From contig JAFFJZ010000012.1 of assembly GCA_018340375.1 (NCBI GenBank), positions 496,001-560,000 on the forward strand: DNA of 64,000 nucleotides, read 5' to 3'. Shown in pieces: positions 1-10,769 of this stretch. Numbering within the stretch: the first letter of the stretch is position 1; each line of letters starts with the position of its first letter. Origin of the DNA: Gonatopus flavifemur. Taxonomy: Eukaryota; Arthropoda; Insecta; Hymenoptera; Dryinidae. The notes beneath the pieces are model-generated. The model saw nothing but the letters and a program-made list of their open reading frames with translations, did not search any database and had not been told where the DNA came from. Both the position numbers and the translations under genes were made by a program.

Positions 1-775
1 GCTTTCAAAATTCAGAATAGTTGTTCAAACAAAATCTGTTATTGTCAAGTGATGATAATTTTCATTAAAAAAGGTATTGATTTCGTTTTTTCATAGTTGT
101 TATTACTGAAATATATTTTCTCACGCTGAATCTTCATTTTTACCATCGTAGCTGACGATTATTTACTACGTGCGTATGAAATAATACACTTGGGTTACAA
201 ATTACTAATATTGAATTGAGGCAACTAAATTTTTAGTCAAGGTCGTATTTCACTAAAGTTTTTAGTCACGACGACTAAACAGTTTTCTCAGTGTGGGTTA
301 ATGTGCAAACATTGATTATTTGACGCCTTATACCACAATTCCATGCCCTTGATGGTTTCGGAATTAATTGTGTTGATTTCCATCGTTTATGAACTGTCCC
401 CACAAGTGGTGCCTTATATTTAGCCAAAAATTTTACGAACGTGATTTCCTGTAATGATATCGAGCCTCATGTCTCATACTTTCCTACAATTCGTTCGTTT
501 TACGATATTGAGCCACGTGATTTTTCATGTCACTCCTGACATGATTTTTCATATTGAAAATCACGTGGAAGATAACGTAATTTCTTCTTCTACTCAAGAT
601 ATTTGAAAACCAGGGCCACGGTTGGCAAAAGTAACAACATGCAACTTGGGCGAGATTCTACGTGATCATACGGGCAAAACTCAATTTTGTGCTCTGGTCC
701 AACATTCATTCCTAAGCTCCACCAAACTCAATATTCAGGTAGAATCTGAATTAAATTTCATTGGCTTACAACATA
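1..775. other. Left edge: short single-copy stretch, then duplicated flank
   Basis: Positions 1-202 have no counterpart elsewhere in the window and show no gene. From 203 on the sequence is the start of the duplication. A short inverted pair around 520-575 (GATTTTTCAT with CATGATTTTTCATATTGAAAATCACGTG) can form a hairpin and is also present in copy B near 41040-41100. I see no coding sequence. Confidence 0.5.
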
Positions 776-3700
776 CAGGGTGGCCACAAAAAAAGGCTGA
801 CGAAATTCCCTGATACTTCCAGGTTTTCCAGGACTATTCGCACATTTTTCCCTGATATTTTGGTATTCAACTTTTTTTGCAAGTTATTCACCATAATCTG
901 GACCCATTTAAGTACACTGAGTCTTTCTCCAGTTCTAGAGTAAAAATAAGACATACCTCTTATGTTTCCCATCAAGAAACCATATTATCCATTTAATTAA
1001 TGATAAATAAAATTGAACTATAGTTCAAAAAATACAATACAATACAATAGTGATTGTATACAATATTCCACTACCCCAGAATCGGAAATCGAAATATTAT
1101 GACATGATGTTGATAAAGAAAATCAGAAGACATTATTTTAGAAAAAATGCAAATATCCATTACAAAATCTTCGATGGTATAATGCCTTTGCTTGAATTAA
1201 TGAAGCACGGGATATGAATAGCAATAGATTTCTTGAAGTGAAAGATTATTCGGTCTCCATATAAGAATTGGTTTGATTCGGGTGGAACTGTGGAAACTTA
1301 TATTTGAGAGAATCATATAATTGTGGCAAGTAAACCATTATCAATGAAAGTTAATTCATGGAGATATTACGCATATAGGTACTACGAAAAAAATATTATT
1401 TCAAGGGGACCAAGGAAAATATCATACTGACAGAAAGATTCTTTGATCGGAACAAGTCTATTAATTCATCACAGAAAATATTTCATCAAATCCTTATCAA
1501 TCTGTGATACACATTTGTACTTACTAATGCCCTGAGTTTAGTTTTCTAATGTCACTAATTATGACGGGAGAAACGATTTCTTTGAATTCCCACAATTGAT
1601 TCGAAGGCTCTTCTACTTCTTTATATGAAGTTTGGAATAAAACTAAACATCGGTAATTATCGTTTGGAATATGTATCCATATTCATATCCACTGAAAAAA
1701 TTCCTTCTCGCCAAATAAATAATTTATGTTTCTTCTCTTCATAGTACATTTTTTGGGATTAATGGAATATTCAATTAAATCAAATAACAGAATGCTTGCC
1801 GTAAATAAATTCATCTTCCAAATAAAGAACTTATTCCCCACACATCATCAATTTCTGTATCAAATTGAATACTTGATTTCTAAAAATAAATTTTACGAAG
1901 AGAGGATAAATAAATATTTTTCCCAGTGTAACTTGAATGATATATGTATGCTCTTCAAGTTATAATTATTTATTGGAAACAAATCAGTGATTGGATCTAG
2001 AATAATCCAAATGAAAAACAATTCAACTTTCTCAGTATTTTTTGCGGATATCATACTATACATAGTCAATTGGAGAATCATGTGCCGAACGATTAACATT
2101 TATTTCAACATACAGGTCCAAACAGCACGCTATAATTCCATATGAACTTCCGTTAATGGCTGCACCAAATGAACAGCTTATGAACTCATTACATTCAAAG
2201 AGAATTCATCGAAAATTCAGTTTGAATCAGTGTTTCCACATGATCCCTCTTTCTAAGAGAATTGACCAATCACGATCTTGGAATGGAATCAATTCTCTTT
2301 TGAATGGAATCAATTCTCAAAGCGTTCATTGGGTGCAGACATAACGGGGACCATTCAAAAACGCCAAATGAATCCTTTTGAATTCTTCAAGTATTCTTGC
2401 GTTGTCTGGTAGGTTTTTCGTTTTCAATATCTCATTGTAGACTTGTGAGAGAAAATTACTTTAGACAAAAAAATCATTCTTTCCAATAGTGGAAAGGAAA
2501 TATTTCTCTTATTCAAATGTATATTTCTTTGTTTCAAAATATGATTTATCGATTCGATTAAATGGTCACCGATACAATAAAATATACATGAAATTGTGAG
2601 GATATTCCTTTGTCTCTATTGGAAGAAACGGTTTCTTTATCTAAAGTAGTGTTTTTTTTTCAGTGTACAGCTCAACGGCATTCATTTCTCTCTATACAGA
2701 AATTAATAGATCCTAAATTTCTGTGTCTATCTTTTTCAGGTAGGAGTGAATAAAATGAAAAATAATCAATCCTTGCATCTCATTCCAGTTGTAAGGGAAA
2801 TGCAGGTACTTATTATTTTCTATTTTTAAGTGAATCAGGAGGGGAAAAATATAACAATTTTTGAAACAATGCTGAAATCAGTCCGAGAAAGTAGCCCGAT
2901 TTTTGTATTCATAAGCAGGAGTTTAAAATTTATATTACTCCGTCATGTCGCGGCCCTGTACTTGAGCTACTTCCTCGAGCTGATTTCAGCATCGTTTTTT
3001 GAGTTATTGAATGTTTTCAGGAAAAATACCAATTTCAGTCGATATAAAAACACCTTTTATGACAATGAAAAGGAATAATCTTATTCACTGCTTTGAATTC
3101 GGATCTCGAAGACAGTTTCCGATTCCTAAACATATTTCTGTAGAAAAGTATTCTGTGGATTGAAATTATTCAGATGTTTATATTTTTGAGAATTTTAGAC
3201 GTCTCTCTTTGTTTGAATGTCGTTTTGAAAAAAAGTTGAGTCAAATGAAAAAAATACATAGATTGATTGAACTCATTAATTCATTGAAACGAAGGAATGT
3301 GGTTTTAAACGAAGTTATACACGGAGAGAAATGTTATATTATAAACACACCGACATTTACTCCGGTACTCTCTGAAAAATTACTGTATCTGATAGTATAA
3401 TACAGAAGGATGCTTGCATATTCTACTATCGGATATAGTAATTTTTCAGAAAGTACTGGAGTGAATTTCATCATGAAGGAAAGTCTGTCTCGTACTTGCT
3501 AGCAGTATAGTAATTTGTAATGTAACATTTCTCTCCGGATACTTTTTCCGCTGTTACGAATTGTAGTTAGTCCTCGCAAGATGTCAGAATTTTATTGCAA
3601 GTTTTCTGTTCAGGATACAGGTTGTATATAAAGAATCAATATATACCCCATTCTTCTAGTAAGTACCCTTCTGTAAACTCCAGTTAGTTCGCATGGGTCA

Positions 3701-4014
3701 TCGCATGGGAATTGAGTGTAAATCAAGTTTCCTGTTTTTATAATAAAAAAAATACTTTGCTAAATCATTTGGTAGACTCATTTCTAACATAAAGAGCTCA
3801 TATCAATATCATTTTTGGTACATTTCATTGAATTATGAGAATCAAAATTTAATTCGAGCTGATTTTAGAAATTCTGAGCCTTATATGAAAAAAATCATCA
3901 AAGTAGAGCATTTTACATAAGATTTCTATGAAAATGAAAAATTCCATGATCACTTGGAAGATTACCTGAAATTTCCCTGATAATTCCCGGGTTTCCCGGT
4001 CTGTAGCCACTCTG
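776..4014. mobile_element. 3.2 kb TIR element with 6-bp target duplication (copy A only)
   Basis: The ends are imperfect inverted repeats: CAGGGTGGCCAC at 776, and the reverse complement CAGAGTGGCTAC at 4014, followed on both sides by tracts rich in CCTGG, CCCGG and CCTGATA words. The element is flanked by AACATA at 770-775 and 4015-4020. Copy B has the unoccupied site TTAC-AACAAA-CTATAG near 41290, which proves insertion. The interior has only short ORFs and smaller hairpins (for example about 3320-3540, with ends reading ACGGAGAGAAATG and CATTTCTCTCC). I see no transposase, so it is non-autonomous or eroded. The superfamily is unassigned. Confidence 0.85.
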
Positions 4015-4609
4015 AACATACTATAGCCCAAAAGAATTTCATTTTAGCTTTGTCCTTGTACATAGAAGAGAAACTATTGATACATCAAATATGTTTTATC
4101 ATTAACTCGACTGAACGGTTATCGGGAAAATAAAATATGTGTCGAAACAGAAAAAAACTATTTAAAGAAGGTTGTTTTTCCTCTGAAAACATTCTCTCTC
4201 GATGTTTGAACTGCTGAGTCTATGTAAATAATATTTGATTGAATCCGCATTGATTTGATGATTGAATTCTGTATGACGATGGGGTGGATGAAACATGGCT
4301 TGGGAGTATTGTGAGTATAATTTCGTTGATCGAAGAAACTAATCGATTGGAATGCATCCGTTTGATTAATAAGTAAGAGATTTTGTTGTCGGGTTACAAC
4401 GTTGCAAAATGGCCTGAGGAAAATTCGCATCGGTTGAATTAACGAAATAATCAATTCGGTTGGAGTTTTCGAGAAATCACACTGTTAAATATCTTTTAAT
4501 TCTCATTCATTTTCCAAGTACACTTGTGAATGAAATTTCCAATTCTTGATGATTGAATTGGGAATAACATCCCATTGGGAATTACGTAGGAACGGGCTTC
4601 ATTTAGAAA

Positions 4610-4745
4610 CCAGGGACTGTAACGTTATTCACTTTCGTTAATCATTATACATAATATAATATATATATTGTACACAAATTATATATTGATGGTATGTATT
4701 TGATATATAATGAGTAAAGGAAGTGAATAACGTTACAGTCCCTGG
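4610..4745. mobile_element. 136-bp hairpin MITE, copy A
   Basis: The ends are perfect inverted repeats starting CCAGGGACTGTAACGTTATT, with an AT-rich loop of ATATAT words. The same element lies at the paralogous position in copy B, so it was in place before the duplication. Confidence 0.8.
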
Positions 4746-5227
4746 TAGGAACGATTTTTTCTTGTGGAACGGGGAACTTCAACAAAATTACACAGAACAA
4801 TTATTTTTTTGCTTTGAATAAATTTTCATCCCCTTCTATCGCATTCACAATCTATTCAAGTCAATTCATTTGAATCAGAAGGGATTTACTTCAGCGAAAT
4901 GAGGTTTTTCAACAAAGAATGATTCAAATAAAATAGAATATTCATTTCATCGCACAGAAATAATATCCTGATTTGAATTAAAAAATACTTTTTTTCTGCA
5001 TGTTGTTCGACATTAGGAATTGGGCTTCAATTTCTTTCGCTCAATCGTGAATTAAAAGATATGTGACACGTTTTTCCGTGAATATAACATTTTATTGTCT
5101 GTTTCGTATTTTGATAAGGAGACAATAAAAATCATATTTATTCTACAATCGTGATTTGATGTATTTTCTAATTCAACTGGTTGTAATCTTGTCAATAATT
5201 TAACAACGTTCTGGCGAATTTTCGCTA

Positions 5228-5604
5228 CACCGAGAAATAAGATTCGTTGACTCGAATGAGATTTGTTCATAGTGAATAAATCGTATAGTTGGATACGGGG
5301 AAAGAAAAATTCATTAATATTCATTTCACCGCATAGTTGATAGATACATTACATATTCCCTTGAGTCAACTTGATACCGATGATGATTCGATAAATATTA
5401 ATTTGAGGAGAAGTCATATTCATTCAAATCAATTTCGATCAGTTAAGTCAAATAAATAATGTGGTTATAATTATTAAATATGAATTTCTTGACTTAAGAC
5501 AATGTTCGGTGATAATGAATAAGTCTTATTCGTATGAAATGATATCTTTCAAGAATTCTCAACCAAATGCATTGATTTGTCAGAAGAAAACCTTTTTCTC
5601 AGTG
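5228..5604. mobile_element. 377-bp TA-flanked MITE, copy A
   Basis: Begins CACCGAGAAATAAGATTCG after TA and ends CTTTTTCTCAGTG before TA. It is the same family and length as 42569-42945 (paralogue) and 22346-22723 (opposite orientation, inside the piggyBac element). The TA duplication and CACnGAGAAA ends are Tc1/mariner-like. Confidence 0.8.
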
Positions 5605-6060
5605 TACGTATCTGGCTACGTGTCTACAGAACATTGTAGGAGATAATCGAGTTTCGTTACGTGTGGAAAAAACTCTGCCAATCGGCACACGGCTTCCTCG
5701 TTCCTAATAATCAACCAATCATGATGAAACTTTTGAAAATATCGTCAAACAATGCAGATTGCTAAAGAATTTTTCCCCAATTTTCCAATAACCGATTGTC
5801 ATGAGACTTATATGGGATCACTATGGAATGATCATAACTGACCCGTGGTATACATTTCATTGCAATCGGATGAGACAAAGTGAAACATGGTCGGTCCCAA
5901 TAACACATTTTTTCTTTACATTTTTCCTTACCCTTCCGGTTGTCCTGCAACAATCAGGTTGAAACTTTTATGGGACCATTATCAATACTACATATAACCG
6001 TGGTGAAAACGTCACGACGGTCGAATGATAGGAACCGAACATATTTCTGATCACAGAATG

Positions 6061-6102
6061 CACACACACACACGCACGCACACACACACACACACACACA
6101 CA
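6061..6102. repeat. (AC)n microsatellite, copy A
   Basis: A run of AC units interrupted by a few CG units. The copy B tract near 43403-43430 is shorter and uninterrupted. This is a length polymorphism between paralogues. Confidence 0.95.
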
Positions 6103-7751
6103 CTGAGAGGAGAGTTCATTCATTGTTAATAGATCCTTCAGTTGGATACGGCGAAATAAATATCCATTTACAGTTAACAAACCATTTATCCATATGGCAT
6201 ATTTGGTGCAGACAAAATATTAATTAAGCATTAATGAACCATTTCTGCCGATCAATCATCTTTTGTGGTTCGCAAATAAATATTCTGTGTTTCCAAACAT
6301 AGATTCATTAACAGTTAATAAATGGTAGTCTATGTCAAATAAATATTGATTGATATTAATTGAATCATCCTTTCACAATAAGTCATTGTTCATTGATTAT
6401 AGATTAATCATTCTTTATTCCAAACGAATGTTCGTGTGAAATGAAGAAAATGTTTAGAGTATATCCATAGGATTCTTTTAAAATTGGCCAATCAGTATAA
6501 ATATCGATAATCTTTATATATATATATATATCTTATCAGTGATTTCAGCTGTACGCAAAGAATAACTGTTATTACAATGTATTGGAATTTCAGCTGCATC
6601 CCTATTATGTTTCAGCCAGTTTTCGCTATTTTTATCTGCATTATTCAATATGGATGTGGATGTGGATAATCAAACGATAAACTTTACGAACATACGAACT
6701 TCAATTGATTGTTATTTGACGATGTGAATATTACTTACCTTGAAACAAATGCCAAAGATCTGGCATGCCCCATGAACTCAAAAGTATTTCCATCACCGGT
6801 AATTATAAGAACTTTGAAAGTTGAACTTGGGTCTGTTCAAACTGGTAGCGATCTAACGGCCCAAATAGTGTGAAGTGACGTTTCCCGTGTATTGCGCAAG
6901 CTCGATACTAATATTCCGATGTGAATAAAAGGGAATATTTGTGTTGAGCAACGTGTAATTCGTTCCAAATCAGGTTTATTAACTGTTAATAAATTCGAAT
7001 TTGACATAACCAAACGTTATAAGGAGATACAAATGTATCCAACGGGAAACTATTTATCTCAAATAACATTTATGACCTGGTAATGAAACTATATTTCATG
7101 TGAAGAGATATAATGTTCACATACTGATTATTGTTTTTTGCGATGAAAGAATGAAATAGTTCATCCAAAATTATTTTAGTTGATTGGAGATGTATTTATT
7201 TATGGGTGGTTTAGATCATGCTAATATAGATCAATGCTTTGCTTATGGTTAAGTGACTTATTTTCAGGTTTTCTATAGACAACGCTAATGTTTCTCAATT
7301 ATTACGGAATATATTAACAGTTAGAAAATATATTAAAAAATTATCAAATAAAGAAATTTATTTGGCGTAACAATACTCTTCTCTCAGTGCACACACACGA
7401 AACTAAAAACTAGTTTGGAGGAACATTTTGGCCTGAGAGATTTCGAGTTTGGGGAAAAAAAAATTTCCGGTCCTCGAAAACGATCACAAAGCTCCCTTCT
7501 GAAGAGGAGGAATTCTCGATGTAATGAATTATTTCCCATTCAAATGCCGAAATCATTCACGAATGTCTTCAAGGAGAAAAAGTATCCGGGGGATTAGCAC
7601 GTACAGAAAACTCCTGGAGGAAACAAAAGTTTCATTTACCATTCATTGATCAAAATACGAAACTGAAATTGTATTCGTGAAGACTTGTCAAATTCCTCGC
7701 GTTGGACAATAATCCATAATAAAGCATGAAACTGAAATCTGTTGATTTCTA

Positions 7752-7963
7752 CACCGAGAGAAAAAGCATGCTCTAAGTGCAAGGGAGTACTTCACACTGC
7801 TAACGCATCTGTTATAATGTTGGCTAAATCATGAGCCCATGCTTTTTGAGTATGAGCCCCATGTCTTCTAAGCGTGCTGACATGCGTTAAAAGCACGTTA
7901 TAAAAACAGCATTAGAAGCGTGAAGGGCTCCCTGGCATTTAGAACATGCTTTTTCTCCCGCTG
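7752..7963. mobile_element. TA-flanked MITE with AGCATG motifs, copy A
   Basis: Starts CACCGAGAGAAAAAGCATG after TA and ends CATGCTTTTTCTCCCGCTG before TA. The interior repeats GAGCCCATGC-type words. The paralogue is at 45735-45967. Confidence 0.75.
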
Positions 7964-7987
7964 TAGCCAGATTGGTCAACATTCCTA

Positions 7988-8255
7988 CATGGAGAAAATC
8001 CTACAATACTGAGTGCTGCAGTCGACACGACTGGCTCGTGTTATGGGAAAAAATCATTCCAACACTACTGGTTACCGTGGTAACACGAATCAGTCGTCTC
8101 CACAGTAGAGAATAGTGTAGAAAAACGACTCTCTAGTGTGCAGACACGAGTGACCCGTGTTACCACAGTAACCGGCAGTGTTGGAATGATTTTTTTCTAT
8201 AACACGAGCCAATCGTGTTGGCTACACTATTCAGTATTGTACGATTTTCTCCGTG
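7988..8255. mobile_element. 268-bp TA-flanked foldback MITE, copy A
   Basis: Starts CATGGAGAAAATCCTAC and ends GTACGATTTTCTCCGTG, with TA on both sides. Long arms contain ACACGACTGGCTCGTGTTA and its complement, plus ATTCCAACAC words. The copy B version (45992 to about 46540) is split by a later insertion at 46070. Confidence 0.8.
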
Positions 8256-8437
8256 TAGCGGACTCGGGTTTATTTTGTACACGGTGAGAAAAGTTATTCT
8301 ATGAAAAATTACTATTTTGCTGGCACGTACGGGAAAGACTTGTCTATATAATATCATTTAGTCAGATACTTTCTGAAAATTACTATATTCGGTGGTACAA
8401 TATGCAAGAATTCTCCCATTAGGTACTATCAAATATA

Positions 8438-8662
8438 CACTGTTAAAAATTTCTGCATGAATTTTAATGTTTTTACTGGAAATTTTTTTCAAGTATACGT
8501 ACATGAATTCAGTTTCATGCGCATTTTACATGAAATTTGATGTACACTATAGCATAATCTATAGTCTTTTCATGTTTTTGTACATTAAATTTAATGCAGA
8601 ATGTATATGAGCCTGATTTCATGTACGTAATTGAAAAAAACTTCCAGATATTTTTGACAGTG
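8438..8662. mobile_element. 225-bp MITE with TA duplication (copy A only)
   Basis: Starts CACTGTTAAAAATTTCTGCATG and ends ATATTTTTGACAGTG, with TA at 8436-8437 and 8663-8664. Copy B shows the intact empty site CAAATATAGTAATTTT near 46718. It lies inside an older TA-type element spanning about 8280-8758. Confidence 0.9.
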
Positions 8663-9007
8663 TAGTAATTTTTAGAAAGTGTCTGAGTACATGATAGGCA
8701 AGTCTGTCCGGTACGTGCTAGCGAAATAGTAATTTGTAATGTAATTCTTCCCTCCGTGTGAGGCTACAATAAATCAATGACTTCGTCAATGGAAGGAAAA
8801 TCATTGATCGTCTTGGAAATTTCGTAAATATAGAGAACTGAATTTCCTTATCAATCTCGTATTTAAAATCCTCCTTGTAATCCACTGAGAGGAAGGCACT
8901 TAGCTGCGACAACTAAAATTCATTCGCCCCTAGATTCTAGTTGCCGTAAATTAAAGTTTAATTGTCTGAAATATGAATAATACAGTTGAATCAATGTAAA
9001 TATAAAT

Positions 9008-9780
9008 TTTTTCCCACACCTGCACGGAAAGTTAATGTTTTCTGACCTATTTTTAGGAGAGAAAGTGCTGAATTCCAAGTGAATGTGTCACAGTGGGAGG
9101 AAAATACAAACTATCCTTCTTTCTGAAATATGCACACGGAGAGAAATTTGTAGTTAAATTTACTATGTTATTATTGTTCCCGAGGAACAGACTGAACTAT
9201 GACGGGTTCCCCCATAAAGCATAGTAAATATGATCAGCATTCTATTGTTGTACCATAGTAAAAATATGCCCTTCATAGTAAAATCCAACAGAATTCAGTC
9301 TGTTCCTCGGGAACAATAATAACATAGTAAATTTAACTACAAATTTCTCTCCGTGCATATGAATATTTTATATGCAATTAAACAGATGATTTTCACTTTC
9401 CTTGCAGTTGTGAGAATGGTATATTGTTCATCAAGGGGGGAAAGTGGGAAATTTCTGACGAGTGTGAAGTTTGTCTTCCCGAGCCGAAGGCGAGGGAGAC
9501 AATCACACGAGTGGAAATTTCCCACTTCTCCCCAAGGTGAACATACTATTTTTTCCCACAACTGCAAGGCAAGTGAAAATCGTCTGTTTAATTGCATATA
9601 AAATATTCATATGCATATTTCAGAACGAAAAGATAGTTTGTATTTTCCTCCCGCTGCAAGCGGGCAGAAAGTACTTTCCTCCCGCTGTGACACATTCGCT
9701 TGAAATCCAGCACTTTCTCCCCTCAAAATAGGTCAGGAAACATCAACTTTCCGTGCAGGTGTGGGAAAAAAATAGTATGT
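9008..9780. repeat. Inverted-repeat block around the palindromic MITE
   Basis: About 120 bp at 9008-9130 (starting TTTTTTCCCACACCTGCACGG) returns in inverted form at about 9610-9772. Between them a second inverted pair uses TTTCCCACTTCTCCCC and AATTTCCGACGAGTGTGAAG words around a CCCGAGCC centre near 9480. Copy B keeps the left arm and the centre (47070-47420) but has lost the right arm. No coding content is apparent. Confidence 0.6.
9135..9355. mobile_element. 221-bp near-perfect palindromic MITE (copy A only)
   Basis: The two arms start CACGGAGAGAAATTTGTAGTT and are nearly perfect reverse complements around a short centre at about 9240. The flanks are CA on both sides, and copy B has the empty site ATATGCATATGAA near 47193. 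The same termini bound the larger element at 54928-57268, so this looks like a minimal foldback derivative. Confidence 0.85.
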
Positions 9781-10319
9781 TCGTCTCGGGGAGAAGTGGG
9801 AAATTTCCACTTTGCCCCCTTGATGAACAATATACTATTATTCAGTCCCAAAAGAGTTATATTGAGGATGGCGAAATTTCCTAGCGGTCCCATATTCAAC
9901 TGAATGCTTTTTCTCGGGGTAAAATTTCCTAGCTAGGGTTGCTCCGGCATGGCTCAAGCATGGTGAAAGCGTCAGTGGTGCGATAAAGCATTTTCAACCA
10001 ACACTTTCAGCAAATATTTCGTGTTCGTGTAAGATTTTCACACTCATTGAAGCCCTGCTTTGGGCCAAATTGAGGTAGCTGTGAGGAATTTTTACGGTGA
10101 TTTTACTGAGATGTCAGTGGCAACGGTATTTAACCTTACAGTATCGATAAAATTAGATGGTATGTATGATGTAAAATTACAGATCTATATCAAGGAAAAT
10201 TACTTACACTATCATTATGTAAAATTACCTTCACCACCTGTGAATTTACGAGGGTATATTGGTAAATTGTGTTGCCACCTACATGTTTGTTTGAAATGAC
10301 GAAGATAGAATAAACATCA

Positions 10320-10400
10320 ATGTCTGAGAAATGATTTCTTCAACGGGTATCGAACTCAGGTCGGAGACCTACCTATATACAACTGCTTGATCTATGCCCT
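10320..10400 (-). repeat. tRNA-like SINE head, copy A
   Basis: Read on the minus strand, GAGTTCGATACCCG resembles a tRNA B box, with an A-box-like TTAGGGCATAG upstream at tRNA spacing. No convincing cloverleaf is visible, so this is more likely a tRNA-derived SINE remnant than a tRNA gene. The paralogue is near 52935-53030. Confidence 0.35.
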
Positions 10401-10659
10401 AACGATCGCAGGTAAACCAACGCAGATGTTTGGTCCGAAAAGAGCTTCAATATGTTTGTACTCGTTTCGATTGTGTACATTTATAGCATATACCAGGAAT
10501 TTGATTCTTTGTATAAACCTTAATGAATTCTTGTTACCGATGTGGAAGTTAAAATTACAACTACACTGTACATGTAAATTCTCAAGGCAAAACCGACACG
10601 GCTTTTGCGTGTTATAGAATTCTGGTACTGTATCGCCGTATTTAAATTGTTGTTTGTAG

Positions 10660-10769
10660 CCTCGTGCTTATGGCGGGCCATCTACCGGGAGGCACGGGAC
10701 AAGTACAAAAGTCAAATCTATTGATTGAACCCGCAGGATTCAATGATACAATCATTTTGAGGAATTCTG
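10660..10769 (+). CDS. M13-like copy A, exon 1 (putative)
   Basis: The acceptor TTTGTAG and the strong donor CTG^GTGAGTAAG bound an open frame reading [13 protein letters not shown] and onward. It ends in phase 1, exactly what exon 2 needs (G + TG gives Val). The same length (110 bp) and frame are kept in copy B, where the changes include one synonymous GAT/GAC. It has no M13 motif and no hydrophobic signal. An in-frame ATG (MAGHL) is a possible start, but an upstream exon supplying two bases is equally possible. Confidence 0.5.

Noticed and set aside
6510..6535. A TATA-rich stretch as a promoter for the gene
   Set aside because: It is an AT microsatellite, missing from copy B and 4 kb from the first exon, with no other promoter evidence.
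7415..7597. A 60-codon ORF conserved in both duplication copies (also 45398-45580)
   Set aside because: Similarity follows from the duplication itself. The two changes seen are both replacements, and there is no motif or splice context.
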